Source of the DNA: Phocaeicola faecalis
Lineage (GTDB): Bacteria; Bacteroidota; Bacteroidia; Bacteroidales; Bacteroidaceae
DNA length: 64,000 nucleotides
Direction: 5' to 3'
Assembly: GCF_021730445.1 (NCBI RefSeq)
Contig: NZ_JADNRM010000008.1
Coordinates: 107,500 to 171,499 of the forward strand
Shown: in pieces, positions 1-9,700 of the stretch
How the letters are laid out: each line of letters opens with the position of its first letter
Numbering within the stretch: position 1 is the stretch's first letter
Position numbers and translations under genes: made by a program
Notes under the pieces: model-generated
What the model was told of the DNA's origin: nothing
Seen by the model: the letters and a program-made list of their open reading frames with translations, nothing else
Database searches by the model: none

Positions 1-234
1 CTCGGCAGCTTGCAGGAAATAACGTGAGTCCGTCCATAGCCCTGCTTTTTTCATGGTGATGACTGCCGTACCTGCCGATCCGGTGAAGCCGGTCAGCCAT
101 TTGCGGGCTTCCCAATGTGCGGCAACATACTCACTATTATGTGGGTCGGTAGTGGGGAGTATAAATGCTTGTATACCATTCCTTTGCATAATCTTACGCA
201 AAGCAGCTACTCTTTGTTTAATTTCAAATTTCAT
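1..234 (-). CDS. Xaa-Pro aminopeptidase, N-terminal fragment (cut by window edge)
   Basis: The 78 visible residues begin MKFEIKQRVAALRKIMQ and contain the creatinase N-terminal signature (FILPTTDPHNSEY, then WLTGFTGSAGTAVI and WTDSRYFLQAA). These are typical of M24B aminopeptidase P, which releases an N-terminal residue preceding proline. Only the non-catalytic N-terminal domain is visible; the metal-binding pita-bread domain lies outside the window. The frame is open to base 1. It is divergent from rpsU, with about 170 bases between the two starts. Confidence 0.88.
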   Translation of the reverse strand, partial: MKFEIKQRVAALRKIMQRNGIQAFILPTTDPHNSEYVAAHWEARKWLTGFTGSAGTAVITMKKAGLWTDSRYFLQAAE

Positions 235-268
235 TGTATTTTGGTTTATAATAACTTAAACTCAATGA

Positions 269-276
269 CAAAGATA
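269..276 (-). promoter_or_regulatory. Candidate -7 box for the Xaa-Pro aminopeptidase gene
   Basis: On the minus strand the sequence reads TATCTTTG, matching the Bacteroides -7 consensus TAnnTTTG, 35 bases upstream of the aminopeptidase start. No convincing TTG box lies 19-20 bases further upstream, so only half of the promoter is supported. Confidence 0.4.
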
Positions 277-315
277 CGATTTCTATATTATTTAAGATAA
301 ATATTTGCGGAAAGT

Positions 316-346
316 TTTGTAAATAAAGAAAGTATGTGTAATTTTG
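316..346 (+). promoter_or_regulatory. Consensus Bacteroides promoter for rpsU operon
   Basis: TTTG at 316-319, a 19-base spacer, then TAATTTTG at 339-346 fits the Bacteroides housekeeping promoter (TTTG, 17-20 bases, TAnnTTTG). Transcription would start near 353, giving a leader of about 50 bases before rpsU. Confidence 0.75.
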
Positions 347-403
347 CGCCGCAATTTGACTATAGAAAAATTTAGTAACAACATAATTTAATTATTAAAA
401 ACA

Positions 404-595
404 ATGATTGTAGTACCAGTAAAAGAAGGCGAAAACATTGAAAAAGCGCTGAAGAAATTCAAAAGAAAATTTGAAAAAACAGGTGTTGTAAAAGAACTGA
501 GAGCTAGACAGCAGTTTGATAAACCGTCTGTAATCAACAGACTTAAGAAAGAACGTGCTGTATACGTGCAGAAACTTCAGCAGGTAGAAGAATAA
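404..595 (+). CDS. rpsU: 30S ribosomal protein bS21
   Basis: The 63-residue basic protein starts MIVVPVKEGENIEKALKKF, with the arginine/lysine-rich helix expected of bS21. It sits on the platform of the small subunit near the 3' end of 16S rRNA. In Bacteroidetes, bS21 with bS6 and bS18 is known to hold the anti-Shine-Dalgarno tail, which explains weak SD use. The gene has no SD itself; the upstream bases are A-rich. It is first in an apparent operon with the recombinase and hpf. Confidence 0.96.
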   Translation: MIVVPVKEGENIEKALKKFKRKFEKTGVVKELRARQQFDKPSVINRLKKERAVYVQKLQQVEE

Positions 596-672
596 TTAAT
601 TCTCGCACTTTCTTTGAATAATTGAATTCTTTTTCATATATTCGTTGCTGAATTAATGAAGCGACGTTTCTT

Positions 673-1554
673 ATGTTAATAGAATCTTTTTTGGATTATC
701 TTCGGTTGGAAAAAAACTGTTCCGAGAAAACGATTGTTAGCTATGGAACAGATTTGACCAAATTTGAAGAGTTCTTTAAGAGTGTTGACGAGGAGGTGGA
801 TTTTACTACGGTAGATGCAGACGTCATCCGTTCATGGGTGGTAAACCTGATGGATGGTGGATATACTTCTACTTCGGTAAATAGGAAACTGAGTTCTCTC
901 CGTTCGTTTTATCGTTATCTCTTGCGAAAGAAGGTAGTGGTGGTGGATCCGACACGTAAAGTGACTGGTCCTAAAAAAAAGAAGCCTCTGCCGGTCTTTG
1001 TGAAGGAAGAAGATATGAATAGGCTGTTGGACGAAATTCCTTGCGAAAAGGGATTTGCCGGCTGTCGGGATAAAACGATAATCGAAATGTTTTATGCTAC
1101 AGGCATACGGCTTTCGGAATTGATTGGATTGAATGACGCGGATGTCGACTTCTCGGCTTCTCTTATTAAAGTAACGGGAAAGAGAAATAAGCAAAGGCTA
1201 ATTCCTTTCGGTGATGAACTGAGGATGGCGTTGCTTAATTATATTAAAGTAAGAGATGAAGCAATACCCGATAGGGAGGAGGCTTTTTTCGTCAAACAGG
1301 ATGGAAAAAGGTTGTACCCCATGAAGGTATATAATTTAGTGAAACGGAACCTGTCAAAAGTTGTAACGCTTAAAAAAAGAAGTCCGCACGTGTTAAGGCA
1401 TAGTTTTGCTACTTCGATGCTGAATAATCAGGCGGAGTTGGGTGCTGTAAAAGAGCTTCTGGGGCATGAAAGTCTGACAACGACGGAAATCTATACGCAT
1501 ACGACTTTTGAAGAACTTAAAAAAGTGTATGAACAAGCTCATCCAAGAGCGTAA
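673..1554 (+). CDS. Tyrosine recombinase, XerC/XerD-like
   Basis: The 293 residues have an N-terminal SAM-like core-binding domain (about 1-90) and a C-terminal catalytic domain. All catalytic residues are visible: R146 in ATGIRLSEL, K170 in VTGKRNKQRLIP, H239 and R242 in HVLRHSFATSML, H265 in LLGHESL and Y274 in TEIYTH. This is the size and layout of Xer proteins that resolve chromosome dimers at dif. It lies 77 bases after rpsU and 15 bases before hpf, so it is probably co-transcribed. No mobile-element partner or attachment site is next to it, so a housekeeping role is more likely than phage integration. I cannot say whether it is XerC or XerD. Confidence 0.9.
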   Translation: MLIESFLDYLRLEKNCSEKTIVSYGTDLTKFEEFFKSVDEEVDFTTVDADVIRSWVVNLMDGGYTSTSVNRKLSSLRSFYRYLLRKKVVVVDPTRKVTGPKKKKPLPVFVKEEDMNRLLDEIPCEKGFAGCRDKTIIEMFYATGIRLSELIGLNDADVDFSASLIKVTGKRNKQRLIPFGDELRMALLNYIKVRDEAIPDREEAFFVKQDGKRLYPMKVYNLVKRNLSKVVTLKKRSPHVLRHSFATSMLNNQAELGAVKELLGHESLTTTEIYTHTTFEELKKVYEQAHPRA

Positions 1555-1558
1555 AAAA

Positions 1559-1564
1559 AGGAGG
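1559..1564 (+). promoter_or_regulatory. Strong Shine-Dalgarno site of hpf
   Basis: AGGAGG lies 5 bases before the hpf ATG. Perfect SD motifs are rare in this window and in the phylum, so it stands out and fixes the hpf start. Confidence 0.7.
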
Positions 1565-1569
1565 TAATT

Positions 1570-1869
1570 ATGGAAGTAAGAATTCAAGCTATTCATTTCG
1601 ATGCGTCTGAAAAACTTCAGGATTTTATTCAGAAGAAGGCGACTAAATTAGAAAAGTATTGCGATGATATAAATAAGGTGGAGGTGTCATTAAAAGTAGT
1701 AAAACCGGAAACCGCTATGAATAAAGAGGTCGGAATTAAAGTTTTGGCCATGAATGGAGAGTTTTTTGCGGAGAAGGTGAGCGATACATTCGAAGAAGCA
1801 ATAGATGTGTGCGTGGATGCACTGTCTAAGCAATTGACAAAAACGAAAGAAAAACTACGCGGCAAATAA
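1570..1869 (+). CDS. hpf: Ribosome hibernation promoting factor, short form
   Basis: The 99-residue protein of the HPF/RaiA (S30AE) family begins MEVRIQAIHFDASEKLQDFIQKK. It binds the small-subunit decoding centre and inactivates ribosomes in stationary phase. The length corresponds to short HPF, without the C-terminal dimerisation domain. It follows the recombinase by 15 bases and has a strong SD. The pairing with rpsU puts two ribosome-tuning proteins in one operon. Confidence 0.93.
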   Translation: MEVRIQAIHFDASEKLQDFIQKKATKLEKYCDDINKVEVSLKVVKPETAMNKEVGIKVLAMNGEFFAEKVSDTFEEAIDVCVDALSKQLTKTKEKLRGK

Positions 1870-1887
1870 AAAAAGTCGCTAAAAGTT

Positions 1888-1917
1888 TTTGAGAATTAAA
1901 ATAAATATCTAACTTTG
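1888..1917 (+). promoter_or_regulatory. Promoter of the tRNA-tuf-rpoBC block
   Basis: TTTG at 1888-1891, an 18-base spacer and TAACTTTG at 1910-1917 match the Bacteroides consensus closely. It lies 50 bases before the first tRNA and would drive tRNA and tuf transcription. Confidence 0.78.
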
Positions 1918-1966
1918 CAGCCGCTTAGCCCTTCGAGGGGCAAGAGCTGCAAAGTTTTAGAAATAA

Positions 1967-2040
1967 GCCTCTTTAGCTCAGTTGGCCAGAGCACGTGATT
2001 TGTAATCTCGGGGTCGTTGGTTCGAATCCGACAAGAGGCT
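1967..2040 (+). tRNA. tRNA-Thr (anticodon TGT)
   Basis: A 74-base cloverleaf with acceptor GCCTCTT paired to AAGAGGC, discriminator T, T-loop GGTTCGAATCC and anticodon loop TTTGTAA. The anticodon stem has one T-T mismatch. CCA is not encoded. It is first of four tRNAs ahead of tuf. Confidence 0.96.
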
Positions 2041-2084
2041 CGAAAGAGATGATGGGAACATCAATTGATCTTTGAAGAAAAGTT

Positions 2085-2167
2085 GGGCAAATACCAGAGT
2101 GGCCAAATGGGGCAGACTGTAAATCTGCTGGCTTACGCCTTCGGTGGTTCGAATCCATCTTTGCCCA
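2085..2167 (+). tRNA. tRNA-Tyr (anticodon GTA)
   Basis: An 83-base class II tRNA with acceptor GGGCAAA/TTTGCCC, discriminator A, anticodon loop CTGTAAA and the long variable arm expected for tRNA-Tyr. It lies second in the cluster, as tyrU does in E. coli. Confidence 0.96.
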
Positions 2168-2199
2168 CACTTTGATTGAGACTAATGGTCTTTAGAATT

Positions 2200-2272
2200 G
2201 CGGAAGTAGCTCAGTTGATAGAGCATTAGCCTTCCAAGCTGAGGGTCGCGGGTTTGAGCCCCGTCTTCCGCT
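2200..2272 (+). tRNA. tRNA-Gly (anticodon TCC)
   Basis: A 73-base cloverleaf with acceptor GCGGAAG/CTTCCGC, discriminator T and anticodon loop CTTCCAA. The T-arm reads GCGGGTTTGAGCCCCGT, a slightly variant T-loop. Confidence 0.96.
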
Positions 2273-2279
2273 CTTTTTT

Positions 2280-2351
<72 letters not shown>

Positions 2352-2402
2352 CTTAGATAACGTAATTGCTGATTATTAATCAAATAAATAACAAGTAAAG
2401 CT

Positions 2403-3587
2403 ATGGCTAAAGAGAAATTTGAACGTTCGAAACCGCACGTTAACATTGGTACTATCGGTCACGTTGACCACGGTAAAACCACTTTGACTGCTGCTATCAC
2501 TACTGTGTTGGCTAAAAAAGGTCTTTCAGAATTGCGTTCTTTCGATTCAATCGACAACGCTCCTGAAGAAAAAGAAAGAGGTATTACTATCAATACTTCT
2601 CACGTAGAATATCAAACAGCTAATCGTCACTATGCTCACGTTGACTGTCCGGGTCACGCTGACTATGTAAAGAACATGGTTACTGGTGCTGCTCAGATGG
2701 ATGGTGCTATCATCGTTTGTGCTGCAACAGACGGTCCGATGCCTCAGACTCGTGAACACATCTTGTTGGCTCGTCAGGTAAACGTACCTAGACTGGTTGT
2801 TTTCTTGAACAAGTGTGATATGGTTGAAGATGAAGAAATGTTGGAATTGGTAGAAATGGAAATGCGTGAATTGCTTTCATTCTATGATTTCGACGGTGAC
2901 AATACTCCTATCATCCGCGGTTCTGCACTTGGTGCTTTGAATGGCGTTGCTCAGTGGGAAGATAAAATCATGGAATTGATGGAAGCTGTTGATACTTGGA
3001 TTCCATTGCCTCCGCGTGATATCGATAAACCTTTCTTGATGCCGGTTGAAGACGTGTTCTCTATCACAGGTCGTGGTACTGTAGCTACAGGTCGTATCGA
3101 ATCAGGTATTATCCATGTAGGTGATGAAGTTGAAATCCTTGGTTTAGGTGAAGATAAGAAATCAGTTGTAACTGGTGTTGAAATGTTCCGTAAACTGTTG
3201 GATCAAGGTGAAGCTGGTGATAACGTAGGTTTGTTGCTTCGTGGTATCGACAAGGCAGAAATCAAACGTGGTATGATTCTGTGTAAGCCGGGTCAGGTTA
3301 AAGCTCACTCTAAGTTCAAAGCTGAGGTTTATATCTTGAAGAAAGAAGAAGGTGGTCGTCACACTCCGTTCCACAACAAATACCGTCCTCAGTTCTACTT
3401 GCGTACTATGGACTGTACAGGTGAAATCACTTTGCCGGAAGGAACTGAAATGGTAATGCCTGGTGATAACGTAACTATTACAGTTGAGTTGATTTACCCG
3501 GTTGCTATCAACGTAGGTTTGCGTTTCGCTATCCGCGAAGGTGGACGTACAGTAGGTGCTGGTCAGATTACTGAAATTATTGACTAA
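2403..3587 (+). CDS. tuf: Elongation factor Tu
   Basis: The 394-residue translational GTPase delivers aminoacyl-tRNA to the ribosome. G1 is GHVDHGKT (residues 19-26), DCPGH the G3 motif and NKCD the G4 motif, followed by the two beta-barrel domains ending at [10 protein letters not shown]. It is full length for the family. Codon choice is strongly biased, as in highly expressed genes. The tRNA-tuf-tRNA-secE context means one locus supplies tRNAs, their carrier and the transcription/secretion genes. Confidence 0.99.
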   Translation: MAKEKFERSKPHVNIGTIGHVDHGKTTLTAAITTVLAKKGLSELRSFDSIDNAPEEKERGITINTSHVEYQTANRHYAHVDCPGHADYVKNMVTGAAQMDGAIIVCAATDGPMPQTREHILLARQVNVPRLVVFLNKCDMVEDEEMLELVEMEMRELLSFYDFDGDNTPIIRGSALGALNGVAQWEDKIMELMEAVDTWIPLPPRDIDKPFLMPVEDVFSITGRGTVATGRIESGIIHVGDEVEILGLGEDKKSVVTGVEMFRKLLDQGEAGDNVGLLLRGIDKAEIKRGMILCKPGQVKAHSKFKAEVYILKKEEGGRHTPFHNKYRPQFYLRTMDCTGEITLPEGTEMVMPGDNVTITVELIYPVAINVGLRFAIREGGRTVGAGQITEIID

Positions 3588-3643
3588 TACACATTATAAA
3601 ATATGATCAGTTCTCGGTCGTAAAACGCCGGGAACTGATTTTT

Positions 3644-3716
3644 ACGGGAGTAGCTCAGTTGGTAGAGCACCGGTCTCCAAAACCGGGTGTCGGGAGTTCG
3701 AGCCTCTCCTCCCGTG
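3644..3716 (+). tRNA. tRNA-Trp (anticodon CCA)
   Basis: A 73-base cloverleaf with acceptor ACGGGAG/CTCCCGT, discriminator G, anticodon stem CCGGT/ACCGG and loop CTCCAAA. It lies between tuf and secE, with 16 bases before the secE start. Confidence 0.96.
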
Positions 3717-3732
3717 CTAAACTTGAAAGAAT

Positions 3733-3927
3733 ATGTTTCAGAAAGTAACAAATTATTGTAAAGAATCTTATGACGAATTAGTCCATAAAGTATCATGGCC
3801 GACTCGTAAAGAACTTTCAAATAGTGCAGTGGTTGTTTTATATGCTTCCCTACTCATTGCACTAGTCGTTTTTCTTATGGATTCAGTCTTCCAGTTCGTA
3901 ATGGAAGATATTATCTATCCGCACTAA
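3733..3927 (+). CDS. secE: Preprotein translocase subunit SecE
   Basis: A 64-residue inner-membrane protein of the minimal SecE type: an amphipathic stretch (YDELVHKVSWPTRKEL) then one membrane helix (about residues 32-54). SecE clamps SecY in the SecYEG channel. It follows tRNA-Trp and precedes nusG by 15 bases, the usual bacterial order. Confidence 0.95.
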   Translation: MFQKVTNYCKESYDELVHKVSWPTRKELSNSAVVVLYASLLIALVVFLMDSVFQFVMEDIIYPH

Positions 3928-3942
3928 TTAATTGTGAGTAAA

Positions 3943-4485
3943 ATGTCTGAGATTGAAAAAAAATGGTACGTATTACGTGCCGTCAGTGGAAAAGAAAGCA
4001 AGGTTAAGGAATATCTTGATGCTGACATCAGGAATAGTGACCTTAGCGAGTATGTATCTCAGGTGTTGATTCCTACCGAGAAAGTGTATCAGGTTCGCAA
4101 TGGTAAGAAAATTGTGAAGGAAAGAAGTTATCTTCCCGGATACGTTTTGGTCGAGGCTGCTCTCGTCGGTGAGGTTGCTCATCATTTGAGAAACACTCCC
4201 AATGTGATTGGCTTTTTGGGAGGCTCCGAGAATCCGGTGCCTTTGAGACAATCGGAAGTGAATCGTATACTTGGTACGGTGGATGAACTCCAAGAGGGTG
4301 GTGAAGAACTGAATGTTCCTTATACCGTAGGAGAAACAGTGAAAGTAATCGTTGGACCGTTCAGTGGATTCAGTGGTCTCATTGAAGAAGTGAACAGTGA
4401 AAAACGGAAACTAAAGGTTATGGTTAAGATCTTCGGACGTAAAACTCCGTTGGAACTTGGCTTTATGGATGTCGAGAAAGAATAA
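3943..4485 (+). CDS. nusG: Transcription termination/antitermination factor NusG
   Basis: The 180-residue protein starts MSEIEKKWYVLRAVSGKE, an NGN domain (about 1-115) that binds RNA polymerase, and ends with a KOW domain (VGPFSGFSGLIEEVN). I chose the ATG at 3943; a GTG at 3934 in frame would add three residues but is less likely. It lies between secE and rplK. Confidence 0.95.
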   Translation: MSEIEKKWYVLRAVSGKESKVKEYLDADIRNSDLSEYVSQVLIPTEKVYQVRNGKKIVKERSYLPGYVLVEAALVGEVAHHLRNTPNVIGFLGGSENPVPLRQSEVNRILGTVDELQEGGEELNVPYTVGETVKVIVGPFSGFSGLIEEVNSEKRKLKVMVKIFGRKTPLELGFMDVEKE

Positions 4486-4543
4486 TGCATTCTGTTACGT
4501 GCATTGTCTTTCGCTATAATTAATATATAAAAATTAGAAAAAA

Positions 4544-4987
4544 ATGGCTAAAGAAGTTGCTGGACTAATCAAATTACAGATTAAAGGAGGCGCTGCAAAT
4601 CCATCACCTCCCGTTGGACCTGCTTTAGGTTCTAAGGGTATTAACATCATGGAGTTTTGCAAGCAATTCAATGCCAGAACCCAGGACAAGGCAGGTAAGA
4701 TTTTACCTGTAATCATTACCTACTACGCAGATAAGTCTTTTGATTTTGTTATTAAGACTCCTCCCGTAGCTATTCAATTGCTTGAGTTGGCTAAGGTTAA
4801 GAGTGGTTCTGCTGAGCCTAATCGTAAAAAAGTTGCCGAGATTACTTGGGAACAAGTACGTGCGATTGCTCAAGACAAAATGGTTGACTTAAACTGTTTT
4901 ACTATCGAGTCTGCTATGACTATGGTGGCAGGTACAGCTAGAAGTATGGGTATCGCTGTAAAAGGGGAATTCCCGGGTAATAACTAA
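4544..4987 (+). CDS. rplK: 50S ribosomal protein uL11
   Basis: The 147-residue protein contains the N-terminal [20 protein letters not shown] element that contacts factors and the C-terminal rRNA-binding domain. It forms the stalk base (GTPase-associated centre). It opens the rplK-rplA-rplJ-rplL run; rplA starts 15 bases after its stop. Confidence 0.97.
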   Translation: MAKEVAGLIKLQIKGGAANPSPPVGPALGSKGINIMEFCKQFNARTQDKAGKILPVIITYYADKSFDFVIKTPPVAIQLLELAKVKSGSAEPNRKKVAEITWEQVRAIAQDKMVDLNCFTIESAMTMVAGTARSMGIAVKGEFPGNN

Positions 4988-5002
4988 TAAACTTCAATTA
5001 TA

Positions 5003-5701
5003 ATGGGTAAACTGACAAAAAATCAAAAGTTGGCTGCAGAAAAAATTGAAGCAGGGAAAGCATACTCACTGAAAGAAGCTGCACAATTAGTTAAAGATAT
5101 CACTTTTTCTAAATTTGATGCTTCATTAGATATTGACGTACGTTTAGGTGTAGACCCTCGTAAAGCTAATCAAATGGTTCGTGGCGTAGTTTCACTGCCT
5201 CATGGAACTGGTAAGCAAGTACGTGTTTTGGTTCTGTGTACACCTGATGCTGAAGCTGCTGCAAAAGAAGCTGGTGCTGACTATGTTGGTCTTGATGAAT
5301 ATATTGAAAAGATCAAAGGTGGATGGACAGATATTGATGTAATCATCACAATGCCGTCTATCATGGGTAAGATCGGTGCTCTTGGTCGTGTTCTCGGTCC
5401 TCGCGGATTGATGCCGAATCCTAAGAGTGGTACTGTAACTATGGATGTAGCTAAAGCTGTTAAGGAAGTTAAGCAAGGTAAGATTGACTTTAAGGTTGAT
5501 AAGAGCGGTATCGTTCATACTTCAATTGGCAAGGTTTCTTTTACTGCTGACCAGATTCGTGATAATGCGAAAGAATTTATCGCTACTATCATTAAACTGA
5601 AACCGAGCTCAGCTAAGGGTACCTATATTAAGAGTATTTATCTTTCAAGTACTATGAGTAAGGGTATCAAGATTGATCCCAAAACTGTAGAAGAAATCTA
5701 A
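5003..5701 (+). CDS. rplA: 50S ribosomal protein uL1
   Basis: The 232-residue L1-stalk protein has the conserved [18 protein letters not shown] loop in domain II. In many bacteria L1 represses its own operon by binding a leader mimic of its rRNA site. I could not identify such a site here; the rplK upstream region is only 58 bases. Confidence 0.97.
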   Translation: MGKLTKNQKLAAEKIEAGKAYSLKEAAQLVKDITFSKFDASLDIDVRLGVDPRKANQMVRGVVSLPHGTGKQVRVLVLCTPDAEAAAKEAGADYVGLDEYIEKIKGGWTDIDVIITMPSIMGKIGALGRVLGPRGLMPNPKSGTVTMDVAKAVKEVKQGKIDFKVDKSGIVHTSIGKVSFTADQIRDNAKEFIATIIKLKPSSAKGTYIKSIYLSSTMSKGIKIDPKTVEEI

Positions 5702-5705
5702 TAAT

Positions 5706-5712
5706 AAGGAGG
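5706..5712 (+). promoter_or_regulatory. Strong Shine-Dalgarno site of rplJ
   Basis: AAGGAGG lies 4 bases before the rplJ ATG, in a spacer of only 15 bases. The spacer is too short to contain a classical L10 leader. Confidence 0.65.
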
Positions 5713-5716
5713 AATC

Positions 5717-6235
5717 ATGAGAAAGGAAGATAAAGGCGTTATTATTGGTCAGTTGGCTGACACCGTAAAAGAATATGGACATTTCTACTTGGTTGATACA
5801 ACTGCCATGGATGCAGCTGCTACAAGCGACCTGAGAAGAAAATGTTTCAAAGCCGGTGTTAAGCTGGTAGTTGTGAAGAACTCTTTGCTTCACAAAGCTT
5901 TGATGAGTATCGAAGATGTTGATTTCTCTCCGTTATTTGACTCTTTGAAAGGTACAACTTCAGTAATGTTCTGCGAAACTGCAAACGTTCCTGCTAAGTT
6001 GCTGAAAGAATACAAAGATGGAGTTCCTACACTGAAAGCTGCTTATGCAGAAGAAGGAATATATGTAGGTGCTGATCAACTCGAAGCTCTTGCTAATATT
6101 AAGAGTAAAAATGAAGTTATTGCTGAAATTGTTGCTTTGCTGCAATCACCGGCCAAGAACGTTATTTCTGCTCTTCAATCAGGTGGTAACACCATTCATG
6201 GAGTGCTTAAAACTCTGGGCGAACGTGCCGAATAA
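5717..6235 (+). CDS. rplJ: 50S ribosomal protein uL10
   Basis: The 172-residue stalk protein anchors bL12 dimers through its C-terminal helix (VISALQSGGNTIHGVLKTL) and binds 23S rRNA through its N-terminal domain (KCFKAGVKLVVVKNSLL). Together with rplL it forms the factor-recruiting stalk. It is one of few genes here with a perfect SD. Confidence 0.97.
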   Translation: MRKEDKGVIIGQLADTVKEYGHFYLVDTTAMDAAATSDLRRKCFKAGVKLVVVKNSLLHKALMSIEDVDFSPLFDSLKGTTSVMFCETANVPAKLLKEYKDGVPTLKAAYAEEGIYVGADQLEALANIKSKNEVIAEIVALLQSPAKNVISALQSGGNTIHGVLKTLGERAE

Positions 6236-6281
6236 TCAATTTTATAATCAATTAGTAACAAACAATTAAAATCATACAAAA

Positions 6282-6659
6282 ATGGCAGATTTGAAAGCTT
6301 TTGCAGAACAATTAGTTAACTTGACAGTAAAAGAAGTTAATGAACTTGCAACTATCCTTAAAGAAGAATACGGTATTGAACCTGCTGCTGCAGCTGTAGC
6401 TGTTGCTGCTGGTCCTGCTGCAGGTGGTGCAGCTGCTGCTGAAGAAAAAACATCTTTCGATGTAGTTTTGAAGAGCGCTGGTGCTGCTAAATTGCAGGTT
6501 GTTAAAGCCGTTAAAGAAGCATGTGGTCTTGGTTTGAAAGAAGCTAAAGACTTGGTAGACGGTGCTCCTAGCACAGTAAAAGAAGGCTTGGCTAAAGACG
6601 AAGCTGAATCACTGAAGAAAACTTTGGAAGAAGCTGGAGCTGAAGTTGAGCTTAAATAA
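6282..6659 (+). CDS. rplL: 50S ribosomal protein bL12 (L7/L12)
   Basis: The 125-residue acidic protein has an N-terminal dimerisation domain, an Ala/Gly-rich hinge (about residues 36-55) and the factor-binding C-terminal domain with KVIKxVR-like and [15 protein letters not shown] motifs. A terminator-like hairpin follows, separating it from rpoB. bL12 is needed in excess over RNA polymerase. Confidence 0.98.
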   Translation: MADLKAFAEQLVNLTVKEVNELATILKEEYGIEPAAAAVAVAAGPAAGGAAAAEEKTSFDVVLKSAGAAKLQVVKAVKEACGLGLKEAKDLVDGAPSTVKEGLAKDEAESLKKTLEEAGAEVELK

Positions 6660-6685
6660 TATTAAGCCTGATTATCAGGTAATTC

Positions 6686-6724
6686 GGTTAGGAATCCTCT
6701 AGACGAGGATTCTTAACCTTTTTG
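6686..6724 (+). terminator. Attenuator-like hairpin between rplL and rpoB
   Basis: GGTTA-G-GAATCCTC pairs with GAGGATTC-T-TAACC around the loop TAGAC, then TTTTTG. The two arms are 14 bases each with one internal mismatch. rpoB starts 40 bases later with no consensus promoter in between, so partial read-through is the likely mode. A smaller hairpin CCTGA/TCAGG lies at 6667-6679. Confidence 0.75.
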
Positions 6725-6763
6725 TGTCTATATTATTATTAAGTTCTACAAATAAATTATCAG

Positions 6764-9700
6764 ATGTCTTCAAATACAGAAAACAAAAGAGTAAATTTTG
6801 CTTCCATCAAGAATCCGATGAAGTATCCGGATTTCCTGGAAGTGCAATTGAAGTCATTCCAAGACTTTTTACAACTGGATACCCCACCCGAAAAACGAAA
6901 GAACGACGGGCTGTATAAAGTATTTGCTGAAAACTTCCCTATCGCTGATACACGCAATAACTTTGTCCTTGAGTTCTTGGACTACTACATTGATCCCCCT
7001 CACTATACAATAGATGATTGTCTAGAGCGTGGGCTCACTTATAGTGTACCTTTGAAAGCTAAATTGAAGCTTTATTGTACAGACCCCGATCATGAGGATT
7101 TTGATACCGTTATTCAAGATGTTTATTTGGGCCCTATTCCTTATATGACTCCGAAGGGAACTTTCGTGATTAATGGTGCTGAACGCGTTGTCGTTTCTCA
7201 GTTGCATCGTTCTCCGGGTGTATTCTTTGGACAAAGTGTGCATGCTAACGGTACAAAATTATATTCTGCACGTATTATCCCATTCAAGGGGTCATGGATC
7301 GAATTCGCTACTGACATTAACAATGTGATGTATGCTTATATCGACCGTAAGAAAAAGTTGCCTGTTACAACGCTGTTGAGAGCTGTCGGCTTCGAAAATG
7401 ATAAAGATATCCTCGAAATATTTAATTTGGCTGAAGAAGTTAAAGTCAATAAGGCCAACTTAAAGAAAGTTGTAGGAAGAAAGCTTGCTGCACGTGTCTT
7501 GAAGACATGGACAGAGGACTTTGTAGATGAAGACACTGGTGAAGTTGTTTCTATTGAACGTAACGAAGTCATCATTGACCGTGAAACTGTACTTGAAGCA
7601 GATCACGTAGATGAGATTATTGACTCAGGCGTTCAGAATATCCTTGTTCATAAGGAAGAAGCTAATTCATCAGACTATTCTATTATATTTAATACTCTTC
7701 AGAAAGACCCGAGTAACTCTGAAAAAGAGGCTGTGCTTTATATCTATCGTCAGTTGCGTAATGCAGATCCTGCTGATGATGCCAGTGCTCGTGAGGTTAT
7801 CAATAACCTGTTCTTCTCTGAAAAAAGATATGACCTTGGCGAAGTAGGCCGTTACAGAATCAACAAAAAGTTGGGACTGACTACGGATATGGATGTGAAG
7901 GTATTGACAAAACAAGATATTATTGAGATTATCAAATATCTGATTGAGTTGATTAACTCTAAGGCTGATGTTGATGATATCGACCATTTGAGTAATCGTC
8001 GTGTGCGTACAGTGGGAGAGCAGTTGTCCAATCAGTTTGCTATAGGTTTGGCTCGTATGTCTCGTACTATTCGTGAACGTATGAATGTGCGTGACAATGA
8101 AGTGTTCACTCCGATTGATTTGATTAATGCGAAGACGATTTCTTCCGTTATCAATTCATTCTTCGGTACGAATGCATTGTCACAGTTCATGGACCAGACC
8201 AATCCGTTGGCTGAAATTACTCACAAACGTCGTCTGTCTGCGTTAGGCCCTGGAGGTTTGTCGCGTGAACGTGCCGGTTTCGAGGTTCGTGACGTACACT
8301 ATACTCACTATGGTCGTTTGTGTCCGATTGAAACCCCTGAAGGTCCTAATATCGGTTTGATTTCTTCTTTGTGTGTGTATGCTAAGATTAATGAACTCGG
8401 TTTCATTTCTACTCCTTATCGTAAGGTAGCTGATAGTAAGGTGGATATTTCTGATGAAGGAATTGAATACTTGACTGCAGAAGAAGAAGAAGATAAGATT
8501 ATTGCTCAGGGTAATGCGCCTTTGGATGATGAAGGTAAATTTGTTCGTGACAAGGTGAAGGCCCGTCGCGATGCCGATTATCCGGTTGTTACTCCTGATC
8601 AGGTAGAGTTGATGGATGTATCTCCTCAACAGATTGCTTCTATTGCGGCATCTTTGATTCCGTTCTTGGAACATGACGATGCTAACCGTGCGTTGATGGG
8701 TTCTAACATGATGCGCCAGGCAGTTCCTTTGTTGCGTACTGAGGCTCCTATTGTGGGTACAGGCATTGAAAAACAATTGGTTGAAGATTCTCGTACTCAG
8801 ATTGCTGCTGAAGGTGACGGTGTAATCGAATATGTAGATGCAACTACTATCCGGATTCTGTATGACAGAACGGAAGATGAGGAATTCGTCAGCTTCGAAC
8901 CTGCTTTGAAAGAATATAGGATTCCTAAATTCCGTAAGACCAACCAGAGCATGACTATTGACCTTCGTCCCATTTGTGATAAGGGTCAGCGTGTGAAGAA
9001 AGGTGATATTCTGACGGAAGGTTATTCAACACAAGGTGGTGAGTTGGCATTGGGTAAGAACCTGTTGGTGGCTTATATGCCTTGGAAGGGATATAACTAT
9101 GAGGATGCTATCGTATTGAATGAACGCGTAGTACGTGAAGACTTGTTGACTTCTGTGCACGTGGATGAATATATATTGGAAGTGCGCGAAACAAAGCGCG
9201 GTATGGAAGAATTGACTTCTGATATTCCTAACGTGAGTGAAGAAGCGACTAAGGATTTGGATGAGAACGGTATTGTACGTGTGGGTGCTCGTATTGAACC
9301 GGGTGACATCCTGATTGGTAAGATTACTCCGAAAGGAGAATCAGATCCTTCTCCTGAAGAAAAACTGCTTCGCGCCATCTTTGGTGACAAGGCCGGTGAT
9401 GTAAAGGATGCTTCACTGAAAGCTTCTCCTTCATTGCGTGGTGTCGTTATCGATAAGAAGTTGTTCTCGCGTGTAGTGAAAACTAGAAGTGAAAAGAACG
9501 CCGACAAAGCTATTTTGCCGAAACTGAATGATGAATTCGATGAAAAGGCAGCTAAGCTGAAAGATATCTTGATTGATAAATTGTTGGTGTTAACTAATGG
9601 TAAAGTATCTCAGGGTGTAAAAGATTACTTGGGAACCGAAGTTATTGCTAAGGGAGCTAAGTTTACAAAACGCGACCTTGAGTCATTGGATTATACAGTG

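Noticed and set aside
53..259. Plus-strand frame over the left edge
   Set aside because: It is antisense to the Xaa-Pro aminopeptidase start, which has clear family motifs.
673..1554. The rpsU-linked recombinase as the invertase of the susC promoter
   Set aside because: There is no linkage, it looks like a housekeeping Xer protein, and no site matching 56166 lies near it.
5702..5716. L10-type leader before rplJ
   Set aside because: The spacer is 15 bases, too short for the known leader structure.
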